In this document: positions 25,053-36,091 of the stretch, piece by piece | Numbering within the stretch: position 1 is the stretch's first letter | Layout of the letters: every line of letters begins with the position of its first letter | Assembly (NCBI GenBank): GCA_045126815.1 | Contig: JBGVPD010000057.1 | Span: 1-45,043 of the forward strand | DNA from: RGIG1995 sp045126815 | GTDB lineage: Bacteria; Bacillota; Clostridia; Oscillospirales; CAG-272 | Length of the DNA stretch: 45,043 nucleotides | Reading direction: 5' to 3' | Notes under the pieces: model-generated | Told to the model about the DNA's origin: nothing | The model's input: the letters and a program-made list of their open reading frames with translations, nothing else | Database searches by the model: none | Translations under genes and position numbers: made by a program

Positions 25053-28000
25053 ATGAGAAAATTTGCTAAGTTTCTCATTCCGGCACTTTTGATTGTTGCA
25101 GTTGTAATCGCGTGTATGGTATTCGCGTCTGCAGAAGAAAAAGTTGTTTATGTTTCATCGACCGGTAGTGTTGGTGGCACCGGAACTGTAACCGATCCTA
25201 TAGGACCCGGTTTGGTAAATGGATCTATAACCATCACAGGTGGATCTGTAACTTCATACACATTTACCGACACACCCTATAATGATGCGGTTGAAAAATT
25301 AAAAGAGCTCAAGGATGGCGGCGCAACAAGAATTGTTGACGGTTCGCTCAACATCTTCAAGGCATCTCCCTTGTACAGAGCTTTTAAGGCTATCGGAGCA
25401 GATAACGGTACTATCGTTATCATGGACGAAGTTAAGATTGAAGTAGCAGACCGTATGGATGGTTTCAATAACTACAGTGCGGCTGATACAAAACTTGATG
25501 CAGCTACGATAAGCGGTAACATTACTATTACAAGTAACTACGGCGGAGTAGACTACAGAGAAGCTTCGAACGGCGGAGCAAAGCTCGTTATCGACCAGTC
25601 GTATTGGGGATCTTCCAACTTGTCAATATATGCTGCTGACACGACTTGGAAAGACCTTAATATTGAACATTATTACAACACGGGAATGAATCCTTCGAAC
25701 TGGAGCAGATTTGCTTTCTACTGCGGAGGCAACCCCACTGTATTTGATACAGGATTGAATATCAAATCGTACGATGTTAAAACAGGAACACCCGTTGAGA
25801 CAGCATCCGTAATGGAAATTTACGGCGGTGCAAGAATAGCTAACGTTTCTTCTGCAAACGTTACTGTTAAATCAGGTCAATGGGCAGGTGTTTACGGTTC
25901 GGGACACAGCGGTAACTCAACCCTTCCTGCAAAGGTTACGGGCAACTCGACAATAAACATTTCCGGCGGTACAATAGCTAACGTATACGGCGGCGGAAGC
26001 ACACCTTCTGCAAGAGCTTACGCGCTTGTTGAAGGAAACTCAGCTATAAACATCACAGGCGGTACTATTACAAAGCTTACAGGTGTTTCAAACGCAGGTA
26101 TTAAGGGTACACTTACCGTTAATATCGACGCTCCTGCAGTTGTTGGCGAAGTAGTTTACGGAACAGGAACAACAAATACACCTTCAAAGGCAACTTTGTC
26201 TTATGACAAGAGCTGTATTGATGCTGCTAAAATAGACAGCAAGTTCAATACACCCGGAACTCCCGGTGTTGCAGCAGGTGAAACTGTTATATACATATCA
26301 AACAATGGTAAAGGTGACGGTAGTTCTCCTGGAAATCCAATGGGACATGATGATAATTACAATCCTGCAGATAAAAATGCATACAAGTCTCACGCATTCT
26401 ATAAGGCTATCGGCGCAAACGACCAGGCTATCGTTAAAAACGGTGGTACGATCGTTGTAGTTGACGAACTTACATTCGATACAGCAGATGCTGTAAGAAC
26501 ATCGCTTTCCGAGTTCCATTGGAACGGTTCTGAGGGTGACAAGACTATCACAATTACAAGCTATTACAGCGGTGTTGACTATAGACTTGAAGCAAACGGC
26601 GGAGCAAAGATAGTATTTGATACATCTAAGTATGGTATAAATATAAGATTTAAGGCTCCTATGAACTGGGAATACCTTAACCTTGAAACAAAATACGATA
26701 CTTCCAGAACTCACGGTGACGCTGACTTTGGCGTAGTAATGTTGTCATTCTACGGCAAAAAGGTTGTAATGGACAAAGAAGTTGTTGTTACAGCAAACGA
26801 TATCAGAACAACAGGAACCAAAGTTAACAAGTATCCTTCGATCTGTGGTTATGACAGAGTTGCTTCTTCAAAAGCTGTTACATCAAACACAGAAATCGTA
26901 ATCAACGAAGGTACTTGGGGCAAGATATTCGGTGCTTGTTACGGAACTGTTGCCGGTGGTACACAGTATGGTTCACTTAAGGGTAATACAAGTGTAACTG
27001 TAAACGGCGGTAGTGTATCGTTGATTTGCGGTACATCTAACGTAAGTGATACAAACGTAACAGCCAAGGTTGACGGTAACGTAGCGATTACAGTTAACGG
27101 TGGTGAAGTTGCGACAATTTACGGAACAAACCACGTTGCTCCTACAGGTACAATTACTGTTAACGTTGCAAAGGGCGTAACAGGTATGACAAGAGCTTGG
27201 GGTGCGTATAACAAGGCTACTCCTGCAAACTCAACCATTACTTACGATAAATCCGTAATTGGTGCAGAGAACGTTCTTTACTGGGCATCAACGGTAGAAC
27301 AGGGTGGCGAGCCTGTTACACCTCCCCCTGCAGTTGATAAATCTGTTGTTTATATAGCAAGTGTATCCCAGGGTGCAGGCGATGGTTCAACTCCCAAAAA
27401 TGCAATGGGACATGACAAGGATTATGATCCTACGAAGGCTGATGCATACAAGTCCAACGCATTCTACAAGGCTATGATGGCAAACGATCAGTATATAGTT
27501 AAAAACGGTGGTACGGTCGTAATCGTTGGCGAACTTGCAATTGATACAGCAGACGGTGTTAGAACATCATTCTCCGAATTCCAGTGGGGTGCCGCTGCAG
27601 GAGACAAGACAATTACAATCACAAGTAAATATAATGATGTAGATTACAGAACTACCGGAGCAAAGTTAGTTCTCGATACATCTAAGTATGGTATCAACCT
27701 CAGAGTTAACGCTCCTACGGTTTGGGAATATCTTAATATCGAAGCAAAATACGATACATCAAGAACCGGCGGTTCCGCAGATAGCGGTATTGCAATGATC
27801 TCATTCATGGGCAAGAAGGCGGTAATTGATGAAGAAGTTGTTGTTACAGCAAACGATATAAGAGCAACCGGTACAAAGGTTGAAATGTATCCTATATTGT
27901 GCGGATACGACAGAATGGGTAAATCAGCACCTGTTGTAACGAATACAGACATTACGATTAATTCCGGTACATGGGGCAAGGTACACGGTGCTACATACGG

Positions 28001-31000
28001 AAATTCATCATATCCTGCGTATGGTGCAATCAAAGGAAACGTTAACATTACTATAAACGGCGGTAAAGTATCTCAGCTTAACTGTACAAACGGTGTATAT
28101 TCAACAGCGTTGACTTTGCAAGTTGATGGTAACGTAACAGTAAACGTTAACGGCGGTGAAGTTAAGCAAATTCATGGAACTAACTACAAACCCGCGACAG
28201 GAACTCTTCACGTAACTATCGCAAAAGGTGTAACAGGCTTGACGAGAGTTTGGGGTTCACTGAGTGGAAGCAAGTATGTCGGTTCAAAGGTTACTTACGA
28301 TAAAACGGTTGCTACCGAAGATATGGTTAAATATTGGGCAACGGTTGAGGCTGTTGAAAACACCACACCTCCTCCGGCAGAAGTTGATAAATCTATCCTT
28401 TATATAGCAAACGTATCTAAGGGTAAAGGCGACGGTTCAACTCCCAATGACGTAATGGGACATGATGCTTATTACAATCCTGAAGAAAAAGACGGAACAG
28501 CTAACGTAGGATACAAGAAACATGCATTCTACAAGGCTATAATGGCAAATGAACAGTACATCGTTAAGAACGGTGGTACGATCGTTGTAGTTGGCGAACT
28601 TACGTTTGATACATGCGACGGCATGAGACAGACTCTCTCCGAGTTCCCCTGGAAAGCTGATGCAGGCGAAAAGACAATTACAATTACAAGTAAATATAAT
28701 AATGTAGATTACAGAACAACAAAAGGAGCTAAAGTAGTATTCGATACATCTAAGGTTGGTATTAACGTTAGAATTAAGGCTCCTACAGTTTGGGAAAATC
28801 TTAATATTGAAACCAAGATCGACTCGTCCAGAGCAAACGGAAGCGGTGACTTCGGTGTAGTAATGCTTTCGTTTATGGGCAAGAAGACAACGATTGGTGA
28901 TAATGTTGTTGTAACTTCAAGTGACATTTCAACAGGAACCAAGATTTCTAAGTATCCTACACTTTGCGGATATGACAGAATTGGTTCGGGCAGTGCAGTT
29001 GAAGCAAACCCTGAACTCATTATCAATTCCGGTACATGGGGTAAGATCTACGGTTCATGTTACGGAACAAAGAGCGGTGCAACGCAGTACGGTTCTATTA
29101 AGGGTAACGTTAGCATTACAGTTAACGGCGGTAAGGTAGCACAGATCTGCGGTACAGCTACTGTAATCGATACAAGTTTAACAGCTAAAGTTGACGGTAA
29201 CGTAACAATTACAGTTAACGGCGGTGAAGTAGTATCACTTTACGGAACGAACCATACAGCTCCTACGGGAACAATTACAGCAACTGTCGGTAAGAATGTA
29301 ACAGGTATGAAGAATGCTTGGGGTGCTTACAACAAGACAACACCTGCAAACTCTACAATCACCTTCGACAGAGCGGCAGTAGCAGAAGAAGATGTTCTTT
29401 ACTGGGCAACAACAGTTCCTCAGGGCAATACTCCCGTGACACCTCCTCCCCAACCTCCCGTTCAGGGCGATAAATCTGTTATTTATATAGCAAGTGTATC
29501 CCAGGGGGCGGGCGACGGTTCAACTCCCGGAAATGCAATGGGACACGACAAGGATTATGATCCTACGAAGGCTAGTGCATACAAGTCCAACGCATTCTAC
29601 AAGGCTATGATGGCAAACGAACAGTACATCGTTAAAAACGGAGGTACAGTCGTAATCGTTGGCGAACTTGCAATTGACACAGCAGACGCAGTAAGAACGT
29701 CATTCTCAGAATTCCACTGGGATGCAGGTGTTGGTACTGAAACAATTACAATTACAAGTGTATATAATAATGTAGACTATAGAGAACAGGGTGCTAAACT
29801 CGTTCTTGACACATCGAAGTATGGTATTAACCTCAGAATTAAGGCTCCTACAGTTTGGGAAAACCTTAACATCGAAGCTAAGTACGATACATCAAGAACA
29901 CACGGCGACGGTGACTTCGGCGTAGCTATGATCTCGTTCTTCGGTAAGAAGACGGTTATCGGAAATAACGTTGTAGTAACAGCAAACGATATTTCAACAG
30001 GAACTAAGTATGAAAAATATCCTGCACTTTGCGGATATGACAGAACGGCTTCCGCAACTCCCGTATCAGCGAATACAGATATCACTGTTAATTCCGGTAA
30101 ATGGGGCAATATCTTTGGTGCAACATACGGAACAGTTGCCGGCGGTGTTCAGTACGGTTCACTTAAGGGTAACGTAAACGTAACAGTTAACGGCGGTTAT
30201 GTAGCACAGATCTGCGGTACGTGTGTAACAAGCGATACAAAGGTAACTGCACAAGTTGACGGTAACGTAACAATTAACATCAACGGCGGAGAAGTTGGTT
30301 CGATCTACGGAACAAACCATGTTCTTCCTACAGGCAAGATCACACTTAACATCAGTGAAAACGTAACACGTGTAATGAGAGCTTGGGGTTCAATCAATAA
30401 GGTTACTCCCGCAAACTCTGAAGTTACATACAATAGAGTTGCTATTCGTGACGACGACGTATTGTATTGGGCAAACGTAAATGCAAACGGTAACGTTGAA
30501 GACCAGCCCGAAAAAGAATACTACGTAGTATACGTAGCAAATAAATCTAAGGGTAAAGGCGACGGTTCATCTCCCGAAAACGCAATCGGTCATGCAGCAG
30601 GTTATGATCCTTACGAAAAAGACGGAGATGCATTTGTAGGATACAAGAAACACGCATTCTACAGAGCGATAATGGCTAACAGCCAGAAACTTGCAAAAGA
30701 AGGCGGTATAATCGTAGTAGTTGGCGAACTTACATTCGATACTGCAAACGGTATGAGAACGACGCTTTCTGAATTCCCGTGGGATGCAGCTGCAGGAACA
30801 AGTACAATTACTATTACAAGTAAGCACAACGGTGTTGACTACAGACTTGCAGAAAACGGCGGAGCAAAAGTAGTTCTCGATACGTCTAAGGTTGGTATCA
30901 ACCTCAGAATTAATGCTCCTACAGTATGGAAAAACCTCAATATCGAAGCTAAATACGATACATCAAGAACACACGGTGACGGTGACTACGGCGTAGCGAT

Positions 31001-34000
31001 GCTTTCATTCTACGGTAAGAAGACTGTTATCGGTGAAGAAGTAGTAGTAACAGCAAACGATATATCAACAGGAACCAAGTATGAAAAATATCCTGCACTC
31101 TGCGGATATGACAGAATGGCTTCCAAGAACGCTGTAAATACAAATACAGACATTACAATTAATTCAGGTACATGGGGCAAGATATGCGGCTCAAACTTCG
31201 GTATGAAGTCGGGTAACGACCAGTACGGTTCAATTAAGGGTAATGTAAATATCACAGTAAACGGCGGTAAGGTATCACAGATTTGCGGTACAAGTACACC
31301 TACAGATTCCGCAATCACAGCACAGGTTGACGGTAACGTAACAATTAACATCAACGGCGGTGATATCGGTTCTATCTACGGAACTAACCACACTATGCCC
31401 ACAGGCAAGATTACACTTAACATCAGCGAAAACGCAACACGTGTAACAAAAGCATGGGGTTCATACAGCAAGGTAACTCCCGAAAATTCAGAAGTTACAT
31501 ACGACAGATCGGTTATCCGTGACGACGACGTATTGTATTGGGCAAATGTAAATGCAAACGGTAACGTTGAAGACCAGCCCGAAAAATCAGAATACGTAAT
31601 TTATGTAGCAAATGAAGCTAAGGGTAAAGGCGACGGTTCATCTCCCGAAAACGCAATGGGACATGATGCTGGTTACGATCCTGCAGAAAAAGACGGAGAT
31701 GCATTTGTAGGATACAAGAAACACGTATTCTACAAGGCTATAATGTCTAACAACCAGGCTATCGTTAAAGAAGGCGGAGCTATCGTAGTAGTTGGCGAAC
31801 TTACGTTCGATACAGCAGACGGTATGAGAGCTTCGTACTCAGAATTCCCCTGGAATGCAGCATCAGGTAACAACACAATTACTATTACAAGTAAGTATAA
31901 GGGTGTTGATTACAGACTCGAAGAAAACGGCGGAGCAAAGGTAGTATTCGATACGTCTAAGGTTGGTATCAACCTCAGAATTAAGGCTCCTACTGTTTGG
32001 GAAAACCTCAACATCGAGTCTAAATACGATACATCAAGAACATACGGTGACGGCGATTACGGCGTAGCATTGATCTCATTCTACGGTAAGAAGACTGTTA
32101 TCGGTGAAAATGTTGTAGTAACAGCAAACGACATAACATCAGGAACCAAATATGAAAAATATCCTGCACTCTGCGGATATGACAGAATGGGTTCAAAGAC
32201 TCCCGTAAAAACAGATACAAACATTACAATTAATTCAGGTACATGGGGCAAGATATTCGGTTCATCCTTTGGTATGAAGTCGGGTAACGACCAGTACGGT
32301 TCAATTAAGGGTGATGTAAATATCACAGTAAACGGCGGTAAGGTAACACAGATTTGCGGTACAAGTACACCTGCAGATCCCGCAGTTACAGTACAGGTTG
32401 ACGGTAACGTAAACATCAATATCAACGGCGGCGAAATCGGTTCTATCTACGGAACAAACCATGTTGCTCCCACAGGTAAGATTACACTTAACATCAGCGA
32501 AAACGCAACACGTGTAACAAGAGCTTGGGGTGCATACAACAAGGTAACTCCCGAAAACTCAGAAATTACATACGACAGATCGGTTATCCGTGACGACGAC
32601 GTAATGTACTGGAATGACGTAAATGCAACAGGTGAAATTGACGAACAGCCCGAAAAGGTTCAGTACACAATTTATATTGCGAACGAAGCTAAGGGTAAGG
32701 GCGACGGTTCATCTCCTGAAAACGTAATGGGCCACGACGCTGGTTACGATCCCGCAGAAAAAGACGGTAAGCTCAACGTAGGATACAAGAAACATGCATT
32801 CTACAAGGCTATAATGTCTAACAACCAGGCTATCGTTAAAGACGGCGGTGTGATCGTAGTAGTTGGCGAACTTACGTTCGACACTTCAGACGGCATGAGA
32901 ACATCTTATTCCGAATTCCCTTGGGGCGCTAATGCAGGTAGCAACACAATTACAATCACAAGTGTAGATAAGGGTGTTGACTACAGAAAACAGGGCGCTA
33001 AGATCGTTCTTGACACATCTGAAATAGGTATTAACCTTAGAATTAAAGCTCCCACAGTTTGGGAAAACATTAATATCGAAGCTAAGTACGACTCATCAAG
33101 AACTCACGGTAACGGCGACTACGGCGTAGCGTTGATTTCGTTCTACGGTAAGAAGACCGTTATGGGAAATAACGTTGTAGTAACAGCAAACGATATTACA
33201 ACAGGAACGAAGATTGAAAAATATCCTGCACTCTGCGGATATGACAGACTTGCATCTAAGACTGCTATAGCAACTGATACAGACATTACAATTAATTCGG
33301 GTACATGGGGCAAGATATTTGGTTCATGTTACGGAACAAGATCCGGCGAAGACCATTACGGTTCAATTAAGGGTAATGTAAACATTACGGTAAACGGCGG
33401 TAAGGTATCACAGATCTGCGGTACAAGTAACCCCTTAGATACAGCACTTATGGCACAGGTTGACGGTAACGTTAACATCAATATTTTCGGTGGCGAAGTA
33501 AGCGCTGTATACGGTACAAACCACGTGATGCCCACAGGTGAGATTATTGTTCACATCACCGAGCCTGCTACACGTGTAACAAAGGCTTGGGGTTCATATA
33601 ACAAGGTAACTCCCGAAAACTCATACATCGCTTATGACAGATCGGTTATCCGTGATGATGAAGTTAAGTACTGGACAAATGTAACTCCTTATGGAAACAT
33701 TGAAGATCAGCCTGAACCTTCATTCTACACAGTATATATTGCAGACGTAGCAAGAGGAAAAGGCGACGGTTCATCTCCCGAAAATGCAATGGGTGCGACA
33801 GCAGACTACAACAAGAAGTACAATAGAATGCTTGAACTCCTTGCAATTCCTGCAGATAAGAGAACAGAAGCACAGAAAGAAGAATTTGATTCTTACAAGT
33901 CACTTTATAAAGAATCAGCACTTTACCGTGCATTGAGCACATCTAACCTTCTCAACGAAGACGGCAGACTCGTACTTGTTGGACCTACAACAATTAACGC

Positions 34001-36023
34001 GACTAACTCACTCGCAGCACCTACAACAAACGGTGACTTCGAGTGGCCCGGAACAGGTAAGGGTGTAATCACAATTACAAACGTTGACAAGGGTGTAGAT
34101 TACAGAGAACAGGGCGCTAAGCTCATTATTGACAGAACAAACATAGCTGTATCCGTAAACGTTAAGTCTCCTATGATTTGGGAAAACATTGACATTGAAT
34201 ACAGATACAACTCATCAAAGAGCACAGGTGTAGGAAGCCAGACAATGTTCTTTGTAAACGGTAATACAACAGTATTCGGTGAAGGAATTAACGTAATTCC
34301 TGTTGACTCACACACAACTAAGTCAGAAAGCTACATCAACATAGTAGGCGGACACAGATACGTAACCCAGGATGGTGATACGAACATTACAATCAAGTCC
34401 GGTACATGGGGAACAGTTATCGGCGGTAACTACGGTAGATCTGAAACTAAGAAGTTGGCAGACGGAAAGACAGAATACATTTCACACGGACATAAGAAGG
34501 GTAATGTAAATATAACCGTTGAAGGCGGTAAGATTACAAGACTTATTGGTACATGTCGTGACGACAGTACAGTAATTAAGCCTATCCTTACAGGTGACGT
34601 AAACATCAACATTAAGGGTAATGCAGAAGTAGTTAAGCTTTACGGTGCAAACCGTTACGGTATCGAAGGAAAGATTACAGTAAATGTAACCGAAGATGCA
34701 TACGTTGGCGAAGCTTGGGGTTACCATTACACCGATGCTACCAAGGATGCACAGCCTAAGGATGCAACACTTAACTATGTACGTTCAGCAATCTTTGCAG
34801 AAGATATTAAGTACTGGACAACAGTAAATGCAACAGGCGAAGGTCAACCCGGAGTACACGGCCCCGTAATCTACGTTGCAACAACGTCAAGAGGTAAGGG
34901 CGACGGTTCATCTCCCGAAAACGCACTCGGTAACGCACCTGACTATGCATCAACACGTGCACAGGCACTTGCGTACATAAAGGCAAACGGTGGAACAAAC
35001 TCAGGACTTCCCAAAGACCAGAGCACGTTTGTAACATCAGTTTACAAGAAGTCGGCACTCTACCTTGCACTCGCTAAGAACGGTAACCAGATTATCGAAG
35101 AAGGCGGTACGATCGTAGTTTGCGAACCTCTCGTAATTAACGCTACGGACGGTATGAGACGTGCGTTCGCTGAATTCCGTTCACCTGCAAGCGGAACTAA
35201 GACAATCAAGATCACATCTGTATACGACGGTGTTGATTACAGATGGAAGGGCGCTAAGGTCGTTCTTGACTGTACAGAAGTTGGCTTGGCAGTTCAAATT
35301 GAGTCACCCACAGTTTGGGATGCAGTAGTTATTGAACACAGATACAACTCTAAGAACGGTAAGGGCGTTGACAACGGAGCACTTATTGCTGCTGCAGGCA
35401 ATAAGCTCACAATGGGATACTGCGTATCATCCGTTGCAGTTGATACTAACCCCGATGAAGAAAAGAGAGTTGAGATTTATCCTTCTATCGCCGGCGGTGG
35501 CAGATATCAGGATTTCAAGAAGAATACACACTTGACCATTAACGGCGGTCAGTGGGCAATGGTAGTAGGCGGTACATGGAACGGTCCTAATACCGGTAGT
35601 GCAACTATCGGTATCGGCGGCGGTAAGATCGGTACTGTTTGCGGTACGACCAAACCCACGGCAACCAACAAGAAGAATACTATTACAGGTAGTGTTTGGA
35701 TTGGACTTTGGGCAGGCGAAGTTGACAATGTATACGGTGTCGGCAAGAACGGTATCAAGTGGGGTAGCGTTGGCGTAGGTATCGGTAAAGACATTGTTAT
35801 CAACGGTAAGGTATACGCAACACATCCTGACTACGAAGGCGATGAAATCACAGCAATTGCTTACTACACGACAGGTGCAATTGATGAAGATAAGCTTGTT
35901 GGATTTACAACAGTAAGTCCTCAGACAGGTTCAACACTCATCTACTTGTCAGTAGTTGCGATCCTCGCAATCGTTGCAACAGGTGTTGTGATCTCTAAAA
36001 AGAGAAAGACAATTGAAGACTAA
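25053..36023 (+). CDS. Giant secreted repeat protein with ten beta-helix-like units and a sorting signal
   Basis: This 3,656-aa protein carries a signal peptide (cleavage after ASA, residue 27) and ends with SPQTG at 3622-3626, a hydrophobic segment and KKRK, the layout of a sortase cell-wall signal with a non-standard first residue. Between them are ten units: a divergent one (about 32-411), seven close copies starting near 412, 765, 1115, 1476, 1825, 2182 and 2539, and two longer ones from 2893 and 3272. Each begins VYIANxxKGKGDGSSPENAM, has TITITSxxxGVDYR, INLRIKAPTVWENLNIE and KYPALCGYDR, and ends in strand-like repeats such as ITVNGGKVSQICGT. The opening motif and turn-rich strands resemble right-handed beta-helix domains of polysaccharide-active proteins, but no catalytic motif is evident. 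Early linkers are Pro-rich (TPPP). I start at ATG 25053, after GGAG. Likely an adhesin or surface-layer-like protein. Confidence 0.85.
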   Translation: MRKFAKFLIPALLIVAVVIACMVFASAEEKVVYVSSTGSVGGTGTVTDPIGPGLVNGSITITGGSVTSYTFTDTPYNDAVEKLKELKDGGATRIVDGSLNIFKASPLYRAFKAIGADNGTIVIMDEVKIEVADRMDGFNNYSAADTKLDAATISGNITITSNYGGVDYREASNGGAKLVIDQSYWGSSNLSIYAADTTWKDLNIEHYYNTGMNPSNWSRFAFYCGGNPTVFDTGLNIKSYDVKTGTPVETASVMEIYGGARIANVSSANVTVKSGQWAGVYGSGHSGNSTLPAKVTGNSTINISGGTIANVYGGGSTPSARAYALVEGNSAINITGGTITKLTGVSNAGIKGTLTVNIDAPAVVGEVVYGTGTTNTPSKATLSYDKSCIDAAKIDSKFNTPGTPGVAAGETVIYISNNGKGDGSSPGNPMGHDDNYNPADKNAYKSHAFYKAIGANDQAIVKNGGTIVVVDELTFDTADAVRTSLSEFHWNGSEGDKTITITSYYSGVDYRLEANGGAKIVFDTSKYGINIRFKAPMNWEYLNLETKYDTSRTHGDADFGVVMLSFYGKKVVMDKEVVVTANDIRTTGTKVNKYPSICGYDRVASSKAVTSNTEIVINEGTWGKIFGACYGTVAGGTQYGSLKGNTSVTVNGGSVSLICGTSNVSDTNVTAKVDGNVAITVNGGEVATIYGTNHVAPTGTITVNVAKGVTGMTRAWGAYNKATPANSTITYDKSVIGAENVLYWASTVEQGGEPVTPPPAVDKSVVYIASVSQGAGDGSTPKNAMGHDKDYDPTKADAYKSNAFYKAMMANDQYIVKNGGTVVIVGELAIDTADGVRTSFSEFQWGAAAGDKTITITSKYNDVDYRTTGAKLVLDTSKYGINLRVNAPTVWEYLNIEAKYDTSRTGGSADSGIAMISFMGKKAVIDEEVVVTANDIRATGTKVEMYPILCGYDRMGKSAPVVTNTDITINSGTWGKVHGATYGNSSYPAYGAIKGNVNITINGGKVSQLNCTNGVYSTALTLQVDGNVTVNVNGGEVKQIHGTNYKPATGTLHVTIAKGVTGLTRVWGSLSGSKYVGSKVTYDKTVATEDMVKYWATVEAVENTTPPPAEVDKSILYIANVSKGKGDGSTPNDVMGHDAYYNPEEKDGTANVGYKKHAFYKAIMANEQYIVKNGGTIVVVGELTFDTCDGMRQTLSEFPWKADAGEKTITITSKYNNVDYRTTKGAKVVFDTSKVGINVRIKAPTVWENLNIETKIDSSRANGSGDFGVVMLSFMGKKTTIGDNVVVTSSDISTGTKISKYPTLCGYDRIGSGSAVEANPELIINSGTWGKIYGSCYGTKSGATQYGSIKGNVSITVNGGKVAQICGTATVIDTSLTAKVDGNVTITVNGGEVVSLYGTNHTAPTGTITATVGKNVTGMKNAWGAYNKTTPANSTITFDRAAVAEEDVLYWATTVPQGNTPVTPPPQPPVQGDKSVIYIASVSQGAGDGSTPGNAMGHDKDYDPTKASAYKSNAFYKAMMANEQYIVKNGGTVVIVGELAIDTADAVRTSFSEFHWDAGVGTETITITSVYNNVDYREQGAKLVLDTSKYGINLRIKAPTVWENLNIEAKYDTSRTHGDGDFGVAMISFFGKKTVIGNNVVVTANDISTGTKYEKYPALCGYDRTASATPVSANTDITVNSGKWGNIFGATYGTVAGGVQYGSLKGNVNVTVNGGYVAQICGTCVTSDTKVTAQVDGNVTININGGEVGSIYGTNHVLPTGKITLNISENVTRVMRAWGSINKVTPANSEVTYNRVAIRDDDVLYWANVNANGNVEDQPEKEYYVVYVANKSKGKGDGSSPENAIGHAAGYDPYEKDGDAFVGYKKHAFYRAIMANSQKLAKEGGIIVVVGELTFDTANGMRTTLSEFPWDAAAGTSTITITSKHNGVDYRLAENGGAKVVLDTSKVGINLRINAPTVWKNLNIEAKYDTSRTHGDGDYGVAMLSFYGKKTVIGEEVVVTANDISTGTKYEKYPALCGYDRMASKNAVNTNTDITINSGTWGKICGSNFGMKSGNDQYGSIKGNVNITVNGGKVSQICGTSTPTDSAITAQVDGNVTININGGDIGSIYGTNHTMPTGKITLNISENATRVTKAWGSYSKVTPENSEVTYDRSVIRDDDVLYWANVNANGNVEDQPEKSEYVIYVANEAKGKGDGSSPENAMGHDAGYDPAEKDGDAFVGYKKHVFYKAIMSNNQAIVKEGGAIVVVGELTFDTADGMRASYSEFPWNAASGNNTITITSKYKGVDYRLEENGGAKVVFDTSKVGINLRIKAPTVWENLNIESKYDTSRTYGDGDYGVALISFYGKKTVIGENVVVTANDITSGTKYEKYPALCGYDRMGSKTPVKTDTNITINSGTWGKIFGSSFGMKSGNDQYGSIKGDVNITVNGGKVTQICGTSTPADPAVTVQVDGNVNININGGEIGSIYGTNHVAPTGKITLNISENATRVTRAWGAYNKVTPENSEITYDRSVIRDDDVMYWNDVNATGEIDEQPEKVQYTIYIANEAKGKGDGSSPENVMGHDAGYDPAEKDGKLNVGYKKHAFYKAIMSNNQAIVKDGGVIVVVGELTFDTSDGMRTSYSEFPWGANAGSNTITITSVDKGVDYRKQGAKIVLDTSEIGINLRIKAPTVWENINIEAKYDSSRTHGNGDYGVALISFYGKKTVMGNNVVVTANDITTGTKIEKYPALCGYDRLASKTAIATDTDITINSGTWGKIFGSCYGTRSGEDHYGSIKGNVNITVNGGKVSQICGTSNPLDTALMAQVDGNVNINIFGGEVSAVYGTNHVMPTGEIIVHITEPATRVTKAWGSYNKVTPENSYIAYDRSVIRDDEVKYWTNVTPYGNIEDQPEPSFYTVYIADVARGKGDGSSPENAMGATADYNKKYNRMLELLAIPADKRTEAQKEEFDSYKSLYKESALYRALSTSNLLNEDGRLVLVGPTTINATNSLAAPTTNGDFEWPGTGKGVITITNVDKGVDYREQGAKLIIDRTNIAVSVNVKSPMIWENIDIEYRYNSSKSTGVGSQTMFFVNGNTTVFGEGINVIPVDSHTTKSESYINIVGGHRYVTQDGDTNITIKSGTWGTVIGGNYGRSETKKLADGKTEYISHGHKKGNVNITVEGGKITRLIGTCRDDSTVIKPILTGDVNINIKGNAEVVKLYGANRYGIEGKITVNVTEDAYVGEAWGYHYTDATKDAQPKDATLNYVRSAIFAEDIKYWTTVNATGEGQPGVHGPVIYVATTSRGKGDGSSPENALGNAPDYASTRAQALAYIKANGGTNSGLPKDQSTFVTSVYKKSALYLALAKNGNQIIEEGGTIVVCEPLVINATDGMRRAFAEFRSPASGTKTIKITSVYDGVDYRWKGAKVVLDCTEVGLAVQIESPTVWDAVVIEHRYNSKNGKGVDNGALIAAAGNKLTMGYCVSSVAVDTNPDEEKRVEIYPSIAGGGRYQDFKKNTHLTINGGQWAMVVGGTWNGPNTGSATIGIGGGKIGTVCGTTKPTATNKKNTITGSVWIGLWAGEVDNVYGVGKNGIKWGSVGVGIGKDIVINGKVYATHPDYEGDEITAIAYYTTGAIDEDKLVGFTTVSPQTGSTLIYLSVVAILAIVATGVVISKKRKTIED
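26286..34865 (+). repeat. Eight in-frame tandem repeats of about 1.05-1.14 kb inside the giant gene
   Basis: Unit starts at 26286, 27345, 28395, 29478, 30525, 31596, 32667 and 33729 are spaced 1,047-1,083 bp for the first seven and 1,137 bp for the eighth. A further divergent copy runs from 34866 to about 35900. DNA-level similarity is high between neighbours (long shared words such as AATTCAGGTACATGGGGCAA), implying expansion by unequal recombination. Confidence 0.9.
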
Positions 36024-36035
36024 ACTGTAAAAATG

Positions 36036-36072
36036 AAAAGGTGTATGGGCACTAGCCTATACACCTTTTTGG
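36036..36072 (+). terminator. Terminator of the giant gene
   Basis: AAAAGGTGTATGGGC at 36036-36050 pairs with GCCTATACACCTTTTT at 36055-36070 (one G-U pair), followed by more T. Only 20 nt separate it from the next promoter. Confidence 0.9.
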
Positions 36073-36091
36073 TTTTTAGTTATAGGGATAA

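Noticed and set aside
25277..35825. Many antisense open frames of 60-138 codons within the giant gene
   Set aside because: They recur at the same phase in each repeat unit, showing that they are shadows of the repeated coding sequence; none has a ribosome site of note.
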